From: Reticulitermes speratus
Taxonomy: Eukaryota > Arthropoda > Insecta > Blattodea > Rhinotermitidae
DNA length: 64,000 bases
Direction: 5' to 3'
NCBI GenBank assembly: GCA_021186555.1
Contig: JAJKFL010000001.1
Span: forward strand, 186,001 to 250,000
Part shown: positions 22,301 through 34,828 of the stretch, piece after piece
Position numbering within the stretch: the first letter of the stretch is position 1
Layout: each line of letters starts with the position of its first letter
Program-made: the position numbers and the translations under genes
Notes under the pieces: generated by a model
Told to the model about the DNA's origin: nothing
Databases searched by the model: none
The model's input: the letters and a program-made list of their open reading frames with translations, nothing else

Positions 22301-24224
22301 GGAACAGCAAGCATTAGTGGTGAAGACGAATAGCAACAGGCACATTACTGGGAAGACAATAGCAACAGGCACATTACTGGAAGACAATAGAACAGGCAGC
22401 ATTATGGGAAGACATAGCAACAGGCAACATTACTGGGAAGACAATAGCAACAGGCAGCATTACTGGGAAGACAATGAACAGGCAGCATTATGGGAAACAA
22501 TAGCAACAGGCACATTACTGGGAAGACAAAGCAACAGGCAGCATTATGGGAAGACAATAGCAACAGGCAGCATTATGGGAAGACAATGAACAGGCAGCAT
22601 TATGGAAGACAATAGCAACAGGCAGCATTTGAAGACTGCGGAAATATGGAACAATGCAACAGGCACATTAGTGGGAGACAATAGCAACAGGCACATTACT
22701 GGGAAGACAATAGCAACAGGCAGCATTACTGGGAAGACAATGAACAGGCACATTATGGGAAGACAATAGCAACAGGCAAATTATGGGAAGACAATAGCAA
22801 CAGCACATTATGGAAGACAATGAACAGGCAGCATTATGGGAAGACAATAGCAACAGGCACATTACTGGGAAGACAATTAGGCAACAGGCAGCATTACTGG
22901 GAAGACAATGAACAGGCACATTATGGAAGACAATGCAACAGGCAGCATTATGGAGACAATAGCACAGCACATTATGGGAAGACAATAGCAACAGGCAATT
23001 ATGGGAAGACAATGAACAGGCACATTATGGGAAGACAATAGCAACAGGCAATACGGGAAACAATAGCAACAGGCACATTATGGAAACAATAGCAACAGCA
23101 CATTATGGAAGACAATGAACAGCACATTATGGGAAGACAATAGCAACAGGCAACATTAGTGGAAGACAATAGCAACAGGCACATTACTGGAAGAAAATGG
23201 CAACAGGCAGCATTATGGGAAGACAATAGCAACAGGCAACATTACTGGGAAGACAATGGGAACAGGCAGCATTATGGGAAGACAATGAACAGCAGCATTA
23301 TAAGACATAGAACAGCAGCATTACGGGAAGACAATAGCAACAGGCAAATTACTGGAAGACAATGGTAACAGGCAGCATTAGTGGGAAGACAATAGCAACA
23401 GGCACATTATGGGAAGACAATAGCAACAGGCAGCATTAGTGGGAAGACAATCGGCTAACAGGCAAACATTTTGGAAGACAATGGTAACAGGCAGCATTAT
23501 GGGAAGACAATAGCAACAGGCAACATTACTGGGAAGACAATGGTAACAGGCAGCATTAGTGGGAAGACAATAGCAACAGGCAGCATTACTGGGAAGACAA
23601 TAGCAACAGGCAGCATTACTGGGAAGACAATGGTAACAGGCAGCATTACTGGGAAGACAATAGCAACAGGCACATTTATGGGAAGACAATAGCAACAGGC
23701 AACATTACTGGGAAGACAATAGCAACAGGCACATTATGGGAAGACAATAGCAACAGGCAGCATTACTGGTAAGACAATGGTAACAGGCAGCATTACTGGA
23801 AGACAATAGCAACAGGCAGATTACGTGGGAAGACAATAGCAACAGGCAACATTACTGGGAAGACAATGCAACAGGCAAATTACTGGGAAGACAATAGCAA
23901 CAGGCAGCATTACTGGGAAGACAATAGCAACAGGCAAATTACTGGGAAGACAATAGCAACAGGCAATATTACTGGGAAGACAATGCAACAGGCATATTAC
24001 TGGGAAGACAATAGCAACAGGCAGCATTACTGGTAAGACAATGGTAACAGGCAAGCATTACTGGGAAGACAATAGCAACAGGCAAATTACTGGGAAGACA
24101 ATGCAACAGGCAGCATTACTGGGAAGACAATGGTAACAGGCAGCATTACTGGGAAGACAATGGCAACAGGCAACATTACTGGGAAGACAATGGCAACAGG
24201 CAGCATTACTGGGAAGACAATAGC
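16393..24224. repeat. 30-bp tandem array, ~260 copies, 7.8 kb
   Basis: The unit is ACTGGGAAGACAATGGTAAC plus AGGCAGCATT. Variants at a few sites (GGG/AAG, CAGC/CAAC, GGTAAC/AGCAAC, ACT/AGT) define blocks. Up to ~18.64 kb all units are exactly 30 bp, so frames of 740, 789 and 853 residues stay open. After that, units lose single bases at random and the frames close. The left part shows a higher-order copy: the variant run at 17341-17551 recurs at 17941-18151, 600 bp (20 units) later. Confidence 0.97.
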
Positions 24225-24270
24225 TACTACTACTACTACTACTACTACTACTAGTAATAATAATAATAAT
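24225..24270. repeat. (CTA)n / (AAT)n microsatellites
   Basis: About ten CTA trinucleotides followed by six AAT trinucleotides at the right end of the 30-bp array. Confidence 0.9.
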
Positions 24271-24790
24271 TCGAAGGTGAATCGAAAACTGAAGTTAATT
24301 TCCCGTAGAGGCGATTTAATCGACGCACCGTAGAAAATAAGGTACAATTTAATCTACGCCATTAAATAAAGCACGACTGTCACTCGACCGATTTTCACGA
24401 AATTCGGGCTTGACCTACAACTTTTTGTGAAGAACTTCTGAATTTCATGAAAATCCGACCAACGGTTTAGTTGCTGATACTAGGTCACAGACGGACGGAC
24501 ACGTTGTCTCCACATAAGGCTTGTTTCCCTTCGTAAAGAACGCCTACAATAAAAATTAAAACAGTCCTTTCGCGAAGGCTCTGTATTTTTATCCACGAAA
24601 TTTTTGCGTTTGTCTCGTCCTGCAAAACGGTGGGGCCCCGGACTTCCCATTCACGGGGTTTCCAAATCTTATTTACAGACATGCGGTTGGACTGTTTGAA
24701 CGACGGACCGGCCCACTGCATACTGCGGAACAACACACACAGCCATGTCCCGACAGACGCCAACCCACCGTCCTGCGTTCGGCTGATCGT
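24271..24790. mobile_element. unclassified interspersed repeat
   Basis: Contains ATTTTCACGAAATTCGGGC, TCATGAAAATCCGACCAACG and ACAGACGGACGGACACG. On the minus strand is a 92-residue frame ending in YEGKQALCGDNVSVRL. I recall this text as a dispersed repeat of cockroach-type genomes, but I cannot name its class. Confidence 0.4.
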
Positions 24791-24837
24791 TACAATCAGG
24801 TAAACAAATACCGCGATCTGCGTGCTGATAGTGAGCT

Positions 24838-25184
24838 GTCGTTGTTGTTGTTCTTGTTGTTGGCAGAAATACTGTGTTGTGTTGGCAGCAATACTGCTAT
24901 CGTTGTCGTTGTTGTTGCAGTTTTTGTCGTCGTTGTCGTTGTTGTTTTGTTGTCGTTGTTGTAGTTGTTGTCATCGTTGTCGTTGTTGTCGTTGTTGTTG
25001 TCTTCGTTGTCGTCGTTGTTCTCGTTGTTGTTGTTGTTCTTGTTGTTGTCGTTGTCGTTGTTGTTGTTTTGTTGTCGTCGTCGTTGTAGTTGTCATCGTT
25101 GTCGTTGTTGTTGTCTTCGTTGTCGTCGTTGTTTCTCTTGTTGTTGTTGTTCTCGTTGTTGTCGTTGTCGTTGTTGTTGCGAAA
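24838..25184. repeat. GTTGTC-rich low-complexity tract
   Basis: Irregular mix of GTT and GTC triplets over ~350 bp. The Val-, Leu- or Cys-rich open frames across it are compositional artefacts. Confidence 0.88.
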
Positions 25185-25325
25185 GTGCGGTCAGTATTCC
25201 TTTGAACTACGGAACAGACAGGCGGAAAACTGAGTGACGAACGGCACTTGCGGCTTCACGATAAGGCGGCTGTCGTCATCACTATTTGTAACACAAATGG
25301 TTACGGAAATTCACAAGAAATAAAT

Positions 25326-26866
25326 TAGCCCTCTAAAGCCCAGTGGTTACTATATGTACCACCATTTCACGTTGTGTTCACCGTGCATCTTGACATTAAT
25401 TTTTCAGTCTTTTAACCAACAAATGCACTTTTTATTTTCGTATTTCTGTTCAATTGACCGTACACATGTTTCGGCCGTGACTCGACCATTGATAAGTTCA
25501 CTTTACTGTTCACTGCCCATTTGGTATTATCACAGCACTGTTACACTGTTTGAGGCTATTATTTACATTGACAGTCACCGGTATATAATGTTTCTTCAAG
25601 TTTTTTCTTGAAATGTCTTGCTGTATATAGTGTTTATCTTACACCAAGACATTTCAAGAAAAAACTTAACTGACTGGTTTGTATAACTGAGACGGAGTGT
25701 GTTTACTGCGCGGTACGGACTGTATTTATGTGTTTTGTGTGGATCTGAGAACAAACAGCGATTATTTCACTGTACAACATTAACTGACTGATTTGTATAA
25801 CTGAGACGGAGTGTGTTTACTGCGCGGTACGGACTGTATTTATGTGTTTTGTGTGGATCTCAGAACAAACAGCGATTATTTCACTGTACAACATTAACTG
25901 ACTGGTTTGTATAACTGAGACGGAGTGTGTTTACTGCGCGGTACGCACTGTATTTATGTGTTTTGTGTGGATCTCAGAACAAACAGCGATTATTTCACTG
26001 TACAACATTAACTGACTGGTTTGTATAACTGAGACGGAGTGTGTTTACTGCGCGGTACGGACTGTATTTATGTGTTTTGTGTGGATCTCAGAACAAACAG
26101 CGATTATTTCACTGTACAACATTAACTGACTGGTTTGTATAACTGAGACGGAGTGTGTTTACTGCGCGGTACGGACTGTATTTATGTGTTTTGTGTGGAT
26201 CTCAGAACAAACAGCGATTATTTCACTGTACAACATTAACTGACTGGTTTGTATAACTGAGACGGAGTGTGTTTACTGCGCGGTACGGACTGTATTTATG
26301 TGTTTTGTGTGGATCTCAGAACAAACAGCGATTATTTCACTGTACAACATTAACTGACTGGTTTGTATAACTGAGACGGAGTGTGTTTACTGCGCGGTAC
26401 GGACTGTATTTATGTGTTTTGTGTGGATCTCAGAACAAACAGCGATTATTTCACTGTACAACATTAACTGACTGGTTTGTATAACTGAGACGGAGTGTGT
26501 TTACTGCGCGGTACGGACTGTATTTATGTGTTTTGTGTGGATCTCAGAACAAACAGCGTTTATTTCACTGTACAACATTAACTGACTGGTTTGTTTAACT
26601 GAGACGGAGTGTGTTTACTGCGCGGTACGGACTGTGTTTATGTGTTTTGTGTGGATCTCAGAACAAACAGCGATTATTTCACTGTACAACATTAACTGAC
26701 TGGTTTGTATAACTGAGACGGAGTGTGTTTACTGCGCGGTACGGACTGTATTTATGTGTTTTGTGTGGATCTCAGAACAAACAGCGATTATTTCACTGTA
26801 CAACATTAACTGACTGGTTTGTTTAACTGAGACGGAGTGTGTTTACTGCGCGGTACGGACTGAGTG
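25326..26866 (+). repeat. composite 114-bp element, copy 2 (~10 units, interrupted end module)
   Basis: The end module begins CCCTCTAAAGCCCAGTGG at ~25329 and is cut after ~45 bp by foreign sequence (25375-25667). The 114-bp units run from 25668 to 26866 in the orientation opposite to copies 1, 3 and 4. Units are nearly identical apart from scattered single changes. Confidence 0.9.
25375..25667. mobile_element. insertion inside composite element, ending in a perfect hairpin
   Basis: About 290 bp interrupts the composite element. It holds ACACATGTTTCGGCCGTGAC, a motif related to GACACGTTTCGGCC at ~60228. It ends with a perfect 23-bp inverted repeat (25598-25620 and 25645-25667, AAGTTTTTTCTTG...) with a 24-nt loop. 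Class not known. Confidence 0.5.
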
Positions 26867-26872
26867 TTTAAC

Positions 26873-27400
26873 ACAAGACATGCCGTTGTATTTCACAAAT
26901 CAATTATTTAAGTAACAATCTGTTTACATGTATCACTACGTTAGCTGTAGGCTGCAGTGCAACAATTCAGCAAGTCGTGCCTGTGGCTGTGTCCGTCTGT
27001 CCAGCCATAACTCGACAAGATACGACGCCATTTAATTATACAAGAACTCCACCAGGGAGATATAAAAGCGAAAACAAGTTCGCTGTTGGCTGCCATGTGG
27101 CCTTTTGCTCAGAATATGACTCATGCAAACATTTTTGTATTAGCCCGCTAGTGACACATGTCACCCCACACGTCATGCCAACATTTTTGTATTAGCCCGC
27201 TAGTGACACATGTCACCCCACACGTCATGCTAACGCTTGCGTTGACGGACTTTTATTGTGTCAATGAGCTCAACAGTGTGACGTCACCAGCTGAACCAAC
27301 AGCTGATTTGTATCACCGATTTCCAATATGAAGCAAAGTACTCCAACTTTCGAAGTGACTCTAAGTATAAAGTTATCCCTGCGCTTAATTAAGCCCGTTA
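26873..27400. other. unassigned sequence with one 54-bp duplication
   Basis: A block starting ACATTTTTGTATTAGCCCGC (from ~27130) occurs twice in tandem to ~27235. Nothing else recognised. Confidence 0.5.
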
Positions 27401-27414
27401 CGAACTCGTACGCG

Positions 27415-27560
27415 AAGTGGAGGTAAAACTCCACGTAGTTTTAACATCGGCACTAGATGGATGTGGTCAGCCTCACGCCTCGGCCTTTTTATCCCTGGGG
27501 TAGAGACCCGTGTGTTAATTTGGTAAGGTCATGGATGGGACCCACAGCCGCTCTGAACGC
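27415..27560 (-). mobile_element. degraded SINE-A fragment
   Basis: GGAGGTAAAACTCCACG, CATCGGCACTAGATGGATG, TCAGCCTCACGCCTCGGCC and GTAGAGACCC follow the reversed SINE-A body. The tRNA-like head is missing. Confidence 0.6.
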
Positions 27561-27779
27561 TGCCTGCCTTTGCTTTTCAACGGAAGAAAGTCGGCCCAAA
27601 ATGTCAGTCGAGAATTTTGTAGGAGCAAGGAGTTATGTTTCGTCGCGATTCATCGAGTAGGTGTCAGGGAAATCTACCGCGTGTTTGTGAGTTCACCGGT
27701 TGTCACCAGCCAGGTACACCCACAATGCACTGCGCAGGTCAGCCTAGAAAGTTCCCAAGTTGGAAGTAAGTTCCGGCAC

Positions 27780-28117
27780 AACAGCTACCAGAAGTTTGGA
27801 GTTACTTCAGTGTCGAACGGCCCAGCTAACTAACAACAGCTACCAGAAGTTTGGAGTGACTTCCGTGTCGAATGGCCCAGCTAACTAACAACAGCTACCA
27901 GAAGTTTGGAGTGACTTCCGTGTCGAATGGCCCAGCTAACTAACAACAGCTACCAGAAGTTTGGAGTGACTTCCGTGTCGAATGGCCAAGCTAACTAACA
28001 ACAGCTACCAGAAGTTTGGAGTGACTTCCGTGTCGAATTGCCAAGCTAACTAACAACAGCTACCAGAAGTTTGGACTGACGTCCGTGTTGAATGGCCCAG
28101 CTAACCAACAACAGCTA
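27780..28117. repeat. 55-bp tandem array, 6 copies
   Basis: The unit contains AACAGCTACCAGAAGTTTGG and GTGTCGAATGGCCCAGCTAAC. Borders a LINE 3' end on its right. Confidence 0.92.
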
Positions 28118-28500
28118 CCAGAAGCTTGCGGCTCCTCAGCTAGCCACGCAATTCATCGCTCTGCATGGACCGGAAGCTTCATAAGACACAGCCAATGGTC
28201 CCCTGTTCTGAGCCAGACGAATCCAGTCAGCACCTTCCCAAACGATTTCTTTCAATATCACCCTCCATCCACGACTAAGTCTTCCAAGTTGTCTTTTTCT
28301 GTCATATTATCAACTAAAACACTGTGCATTTATCTTCTCTCCCATGCGTGCCACTTGCCCCGCCTATCACACCCTCCTTTATTTGATCGCCTGAGCAATA
28401 TTTGAGCAGTGCAAATCACGGTGCTGCTCGCTGTGCAGTTTTCTCCAAGTTCCTGTTACTTTAGAGCCACATGTTTATCTCCCCTCATCGTTTCCTCACC
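28118..28500 (-). mobile_element. LINE 3' end, 5'-truncated
   Basis: Holds the complement of the LINE tail (CTCAGCTAGCCACGCAATTC, GAGCCAGACGAATCCAG) and the upstream ORF region (CCCATGCGTGCCACTTGCCC, complement of GHVARMGE-like codons). Same layout as the pieces at 15.9 and 49.3 kb. Confidence 0.68.
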
Positions 28501-29310
28501 ATTGCTTCCAGACGAACCACTGCTAGCAGCCAATAAAGTTTCTGTACAGTCAGTACACATTTAGTTCCCAGTAAATTAACAGAACCAACAAAGAACAAAA
28601 GCTGATACGCCCCACGCAATTTCATTCTCTCGGTTTCCTTAGACCTTACTGACATTATTCTGAGGCCAAGTTGACAAGCAATGCTGCTACAGCATCTCCC
28701 TGTCTCAGGTCACTCTCAGTAGGTAATGCATCGGACAAATGTGGCCTATCCGGACATTACTGCTGAATTCAGTTGAACTGAAATGCAATTTTCTCTGTAT
28801 TTGTATGGCTCGGCCTGCCTCTGGTCGAATAAGATATGCAATGGAGATAGAGGCGTGATTGCAAGGTGGCGGGACGTTCTGTATACTTCTGTTTACGTAC
28901 GTTTTATTTAACGATGCTGTTTCAGTCTGCAGCATTCAGTAAGCACCTCACTGCCTTCACAGCAGAATCCTAACTCTGCATGTCTGACGTTCTTGAGCAC
29001 AAAAGGTCATCCCATGACAAACCCCAGCTGTTTTCCACCCTCGTTACAACTGTCACGGACACTGTGAGAAGGGACGTGCATCCTGTCAGTCTTCACCCCT
29101 CTCAGCATTATCTGACAGCGAGACGACGGCCAGTGTTGAACTGAACTCGAGATAAGGCGACTAAGCAGCGTCTTCGTGTCGACGGACAAGAGCAAGCAGG
29201 CATTTGCTGCGGTCGCACTCCTCTTCGCGTTTAACGTCGCCCACTACCAACCTGCTTTGTCAACCCGGGCACTACCACACACCTCATAAACCCTCAAAAG
29301 GTCGCTAGTA
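28501..29310. other. unassigned sequence
   Basis: No gene recognised. The stretch around 28890-28945 (ACGTTTTATTTAACGATGC) looks like a known-type dispersed repeat remnant, without a class I can defend. Confidence 0.35.
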
Positions 29311-29311
29311 A

Positions 29312-29610
29312 CAGGTAAAGTTCTCCCTGAACAAGTCACGAAGGCATATGGAGGAGTACAGGTATAGCTCCACTCATTTTTAAAGTCAGCACTATATAGA
29401 AGTGATCAGTCAGTTCACGTCCCGGTCGCTTTAACCCAAGGGAAAAGCCTCCGGTAACCTTCGGACAGGATGTTGGGTGGGCCCCAAAGCCGGTCCAAAA
29501 GCTTATAAAAATTTAAAACATTCTTATCCCTGCTGGGAGTCAAACCACGATTCCTCGGAGGCCCAGCCCGTAGTCCACATCACTATGCCAACTGAGCTAT
29601 CCCGGCTCCT
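29312..29610 (-). mobile_element. SINE-A, diverged full-length copy
   Basis: Begins with the GGTAAAGTTCTCCCT tail side. It passes AGGTATAGCTCCACTC and TGGGTGGGCCCCAAAGCCGG, and ends in the tRNA-like head (complement of box A: ACTGAGCTATCCCGGC). Box B is altered (GAGTCAAACCACGATTCC). An older subfamily than the copies at 1.5, 6.1 and 58.4 kb. Confidence 0.75.
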
Positions 29611-29794
29611 ACAGGTTAGTTTTAGTAAGCCATCAGAATCTCAATGCTGAGACAGCAGTAACTGGTGATCCGGAGAGGGGCTTACGTGTCAGCGGCAGGG
29701 AGAGTCAGCATGCGGTAAAGGGACTAGACAGAGATGTGCCTCGTTGAAATTGAAACAAAGTGACAAAGTGAATACCTGAGAAGCTACAAGTAAA

Positions 29795-32420
29795 ATATAC
29801 TGAATCTTCTCTTCTATCCAATGCTACCGGATATCTGAAAGAGCATTGCTAGTTGGAAGGTTCTCAGGCTTCGCCCTTTTGTGCTTGTGGTAAGAGCAAC
29901 ATGTATATGAAGATGAGCATGCAGCATTGGTGGAATGATACTGACAGGGGAAACTGAAGTACTGGGAGAGAAACATTATACAGCGTTGGTGGTAGATGTA
30001 TGAATGAGTATAGAGCATTGGTGGAATGATACTGACAGGGGAAAACTGAAGTACTGGGAGAGAAACATTATACAGCGTTGGTGGTAGATGTATGAATGAG
30101 TATGGAGCATTGGTGGAATGATACTGACAGGGGAAAACTGAAGTACTGGGAGAGAAACATTATACAGCGTTGGTGGTAGATGTATGAATGAGTATAGAGC
30201 ATTGGTGGAATGATACTGACAGGGGAAAACTGAAGTACTGGGAGAGAAACATTATACAGCGTTGGTGGTAGATGTATGAATGAGTATGGAGCATTGGTGG
30301 AATGATACTGACAGGGGAAAACTGAAGTACTGGGAGAGAAACATTATACAGCGTTGGTGGTAGATGTATGAATGAGTATGGAGCATTGGTGGAATGATAC
30401 TGACAGGGGAAAACTGAAGTACTGGGAGAGAAACATTATACAGCGTTGGTGGTAGATGTATGAATGAGTATGGAGCATTGGTGGAATGATACTGACAGGG
30501 GAAAACTGAAGTACTGGGAGAGAAACATTATACAGCGTTGGTGGTAGATGTATGAATGAGTATGGAGCATTGGTGGAATGATACTGACAGGGGAAAACTG
30601 AAGTACTGGGAGAGAAACATTATACAGCGTTGGTGGTAGATGTATGAATGAGTATAGAGCATTGGTGGAATGATACTGACAGGGGAAAACTGAAGTACTG
30701 GGAGAGAAACATTATACAGCGTTGGTGGTAGATGTATGAATGAGTATGGAGCATTGGTGGAATGATACTGACAGGGGAAAACTGAAGTACTGGGAGAGAA
30801 ACATTATACAGCGTTGGTGGTAGATGTATGAATGAGTATGGAGCATTGGTGGAATGATACTGACAGGGGAAAACTGAAGTACTGGGAGAGAAACATTATA
30901 CAGCGTTGGTGGTAGATGTATGAATGAGTATGGAGCATTGGTGGAATGATACTGACAGGGGAAAACTGAAGTACTGGGAGAGAAACATTATACAGCGTTT
31001 GTGGTAAATGTATGAATGAGTATGGAGCATTGGTGGAATGATACTGACAGGGGAAACTGAAGTACTGGGAGAGAAACATTATACAGCGTTGGTGGTAGAT
31101 GTGTGAATGAGTATGGAGCATTGGTGGAATGATACTGACAGGGGAAACTGAAGTACTGGGAGAGAAACATTATACAGCGTCGGTGGTAGATGTATGAATG
31201 AGTATGGAGCATTGGTGGAATGATACTGACAGGGGAAAACTGAAGTACTGGGAGAGAAACATTATACAGCGTCGGTGGTAGATGTATGAATGAGTATGGA
31301 GCATTGGTGGAATGATACTGACAGGGGAAAACTGAAGTACTGGGAGAGAAACATTATACAGCGTTGGTGGTAGATGGATGAATGAATATGGAGCATTGGT
31401 GGAATGATACTGACAGGGGAAAACTGAAGTATTGGGAGAGAAACATTATACAGCGTTGGTGGTAGATGAATGAATGAGTATGGAGCATTGGTGGAATGAT
31501 ACTGACAGGGGAAAACTGAAGTACTGGGAGAGAAACATTATACAGCGTTGGTGGTAGATGGATGAATGAATATGGAGCATTGGTGGAATGATACTGACAG
31601 GGGAAAACTGAAGTACTGGGAGAGAAACATTATACAGTGTTGGTGGTAGATGTATGAATGAGTATGGAGCATTGGTGGAATGATACTGACAGGGGAAAAC
31701 TGAAGTACTGGGAGAGAAACATTATACAGCGTTGGTGGTAGATGGATGAATGAATATGGAGCATTGGTGGAATGATACTGACAGGGGAAAACTGAAGTAT
31801 TGGGAGAGAAACATTATACAGCGTTGGTGGTAGATGAATGAATGAGTATGGAGCATTGGTGGAATGATACTGACAGGGGAAAACTGAAGTATTGGGAGAG
31901 AAACATTATACAGCGTTGGTGGTAGATGTATGAATGAGTATGGAGCATTGGTGGAATGATACTGACAGGCGAAAACTGAAGTATTGGGAGAGAAACATTA
32001 TACAGCGTTGGTGATAGATGGATGAATCAGTATGGAGCATTGGTGGAATGATACTGACAGGGGAAAACTGAAGTACTGGGAGAGAAACATTATACAGCGT
32101 TGGTGGTAGATGTATGAGTGAGTATGGAGCATTGGTGGAATGATACTGACAGGCGAAAACTGAAGTACTAGGAGAGAAACATTATACAGCGTCGGTGGTA
32201 GATGTATGAATGAGTATGGAGCATTGGTGGAACGATACTGACAGGGGAAACCGAAGTACTGGGAGGAAAACATTATACAGCGTTGGTGGTAGATGGACGA
32301 ATGAGTGTGGAGCATTGGTGGAATGATATTGACAGGGGACATCTGAAGCAGTTGGAGAAAAACCTGCCCCAGTGCCACTTTGTCCACCACAAATCTCACA
32401 TAGACTGACTGGGATCGCAC
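29795..32420 (-). mobile_element. SINE-C with an internal 92-bp minisatellite
   Basis: Reverse copy. The 3' tail (TTGTGCTTGTGGTAAGAGC, AACATGTATATGAAGATGAG) is at the left. About 26 copies of a 91/92-bp unit follow, and the head-side body (CCTGCCCCAGTGCCACTTTG, CCACCACAAATCTCACAT) is at the right. The unit is a stretch of the SINE body (AGCATTGGTGGAATGATACT...). The same family at 62055 has the same internal expansion, so this is a property of the subfamily. The tRNA-like head itself is poorly kept here. Confidence 0.82.
29923..32330. repeat. 91/92-bp tandem array inside SINE-C, ~26 copies
   Basis: The unit includes GGAATGATACTGACAGGGG, AAACTGAAGTACTGGGAG and ATTATACAGCGTTGGTGG. Units on the left are nearly identical; those from ~31.3 kb rightwards (towards the head) vary more. 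Confidence 0.95.
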
Positions 32421-32502
32421 CGGGGCCTCAGCGGTGGAAGTACTTTCCCTGTGCATTTAACTCTTCAGAGACTACGATTAACGTTAATTACGTTTACACA
32501 CT

Positions 32503-33380
32503 CAGTCCGTACCGCGCAGTAAACACACTCCGTCTCAGTTATACAAACCAGTCAGTTAATGTTGTACAGTGAAATAATCGCTGTTTGTTCTGAGATCCAC
32601 ACAAAACACATAAATACAGTCCGTACCGCGCAGTAAACACACTCCGTCTCAGTTATACAAACCAGTCAGTTAATGTTGTACAGTGAAATAATCGCTGTTT
32701 GTTCTGAGATCCACACAAAACACATAAATACAGTGCGTACCGCGCAGTAAACACACTCCGTCTCAGTTATACAAACCAGTCAGTTAATGTTGTACAGTGA
32801 AATAATCGCTGTTTGTTCTGAGATCCACACAAAACACATAAATACAGTCCGTACCGCGCAGTAAACACACTCCGTCTCAGTTATACAAACCAGTCAGTTA
32901 ATGTTGTACAGTGAAATAATCGCTGTTTGTTCTGAGATCCACACAAAACACATAAATACAGTGCGTACCGCGCAGTAAACACACTCCGTCTCAGTTATAC
33001 AAACCAGTCAGTTAATGTTGTACAGTGAAATAATCGCTGTTTGTTCTGAGATCCACACAAAACACATAAATACAGTCCGTACCGCGCAGTAAACACACTC
33101 CGTCTCAGTTATACAAACCAGTCAGTTAATGTTGTACAGTGAAATAATCGCTGTTTGTTCTGAGATCCACACAAAACACATAAATACAGTCCGTACCGCG
33201 CAGTAAACACACTCCGTCTCAGTTATACAAACCAGTCAGTTAATGTTGTACAGTGAAATAATCGCTGTTTGTTCTGAGATCCACACAAAACAAATAAATA
33301 CACTGTGTGGGCAGAACGTAAAATTGTTGAATGTTAAACATGGTGGTACATATAGTAACCACTGGGCTTTAGAGGGTTAA
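32503..33380 (-). repeat. composite 114-bp element, copy 3 (7 units plus end module)
   Basis: Seven 114-bp units (32503-33300), then the end module TGTGTGGGCAGAACGTAAAA ... GGGCTTTAGAGGG at ~33302-33376, followed by TTAA. Lies ~80 bp from the head of the SINE-C copy. Confidence 0.9.
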
Positions 33381-33465
33381 GCACCACCCCCTGGAGACGT
33401 AGGGCGAAGTTGAGGTATGCGTCCAAGCATTGTTACGTTCTGCTTAAACCAGGGCCCCATCGTGC

Positions 33466-33552
33466 AGTATGCCCAAGCATTGTAGCAGGCCGCAGTGCAG
33501 TCAGCATGTCAGCAGGCCGCAGTGCAGTCAGCATGTCAGCAGCCGCAGTGCT
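33466..33552. repeat. 27-bp repeat, ~3 copies
   Basis: Three copies of a unit with GCCGCAGTGCAGTCAGCATG. Confidence 0.8.
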
Positions 33553-34216
33553 GCGGTGAAAGTCCAGACATTGTACTTGGACACTGAATCATTTCCATTC
33601 TTGCGTTATTCCGCAAGTCACAGGAAACAGAACCTTCCTGTACAGTCACTCCATGACTCAGGGTCAAGACAAGAAGTCAGCTGGTTACGACGTTACCACA
33701 AATTCCTGTCCGCAGTCCGATGAATCCAGCCCATACTTTTGTGTGCGGAAAATAACATAGAGACTTCCAAATTAGTGTACATTTTCAGAATATATCAATG
33801 TTAATGTCCGCACAGTCAACCGTGCCGAGCTAAATAATATGTGGAGCTTTACCTCTGCTCCCCCCATATGTCGTCATGTAACGATATTTAATTAAGCACA
33901 GAGATAAGTCTACTTTTTGCAGCGCACTGGAAAGGGAACAGTGTCAAATTTGGGAAAGGAAGGAACACGATCATTTAACTTACTGTGAAACGCCCTGTGA
34001 TTATCATCCCAGTGCTGTGGATAACCTCAGTGAGGGGCGGAGGGTTAGTTTCGTAGGGGCAGCAGAACCAAGTCATTGCGTTCCACAGTCTATACTCTGG
34101 CTTCACTTAACCTGCGACACTTTGGGCGGCTTTATAATTCTGTCCACGCATGCGCTATTGTAAAAGTGCTTTACACGTGAGCGCTGAACTTCAAGATTAA
34201 TTTCTAGTAACAAAAC
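33553..34216. other. unassigned sequence
   Basis: A trace of a SINE-A 3' end may lie at ~33830-33880 (GGAGCTTTACCTCTGCTCC). Nothing else recognised. Confidence 0.35.
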
Positions 34217-34728
34217 GATGTCTGTTGACGTGCGACATCCTGTATATCAATGTCTGTTGACGTGCGACATCCTGTATATCAATGTCTTTGACATGCGACA
34301 TCCTGTATATCAATGTCTTTGACATGCGACTTCCTGTATATCAATGTATGTTGACGTGCGACACCCTGTATATCAATGTCTGTTGACGTGCGACACCCTG
34401 TATATCAATGTCTGTTGACGTGCGACATCCTGTATATCAATGTCTGTTGACGTGCGACACCCTGTATATCAATGTCTGTTGACGTGCGACACCCTGTATA
34501 TCAATGTCTGTTGACGTGCGACACCCTGTATATCAATGTCTGTTGACGTGCGACACCCTGTATATCAATGTCTGTTGACGTGCGACACCCTGTATATCAA
34601 TGTCTGTTGACGTGCGACACCCTGTATATCAATGTCTGTTGACGTGCGACACCTGTATATCAATGTCTGTTGACGTGCGACACCTGTATATCAATGTCTG
34701 TTGACGTGCGACACCTGTATATCAATGT
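34217..34728. repeat. 32-bp tandem array, 16 copies
   Basis: The unit is TGTCTGTTGACGTGCGACA plus CCCTGTATATCAA. The left units vary (ATGCGAC, missing GT), the middle ones are identical, and the last three lack one C. Confidence 0.93.
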
Positions 34729-34828
34729 CGCACTCGCAACTCCGTCAACAATACCTGACCTCAATAAAACTGTTACAATCCCCGTTGATACAAAATCTAT
34801 AAATTTGTGATCGGCATGTTCACTAAGT

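Noticed and set aside
24822-25237. Val/Cys/Leu-rich protein of 127 residues
   Set aside because: Low-complexity GTT/GTC triplets; open in three frames at once.
32503-33300. 114-bp array as a centromeric satellite
   Set aside because: It occurs in five short dispersed copies with fixed end modules, which fits a mobile composite better than a centromere array.
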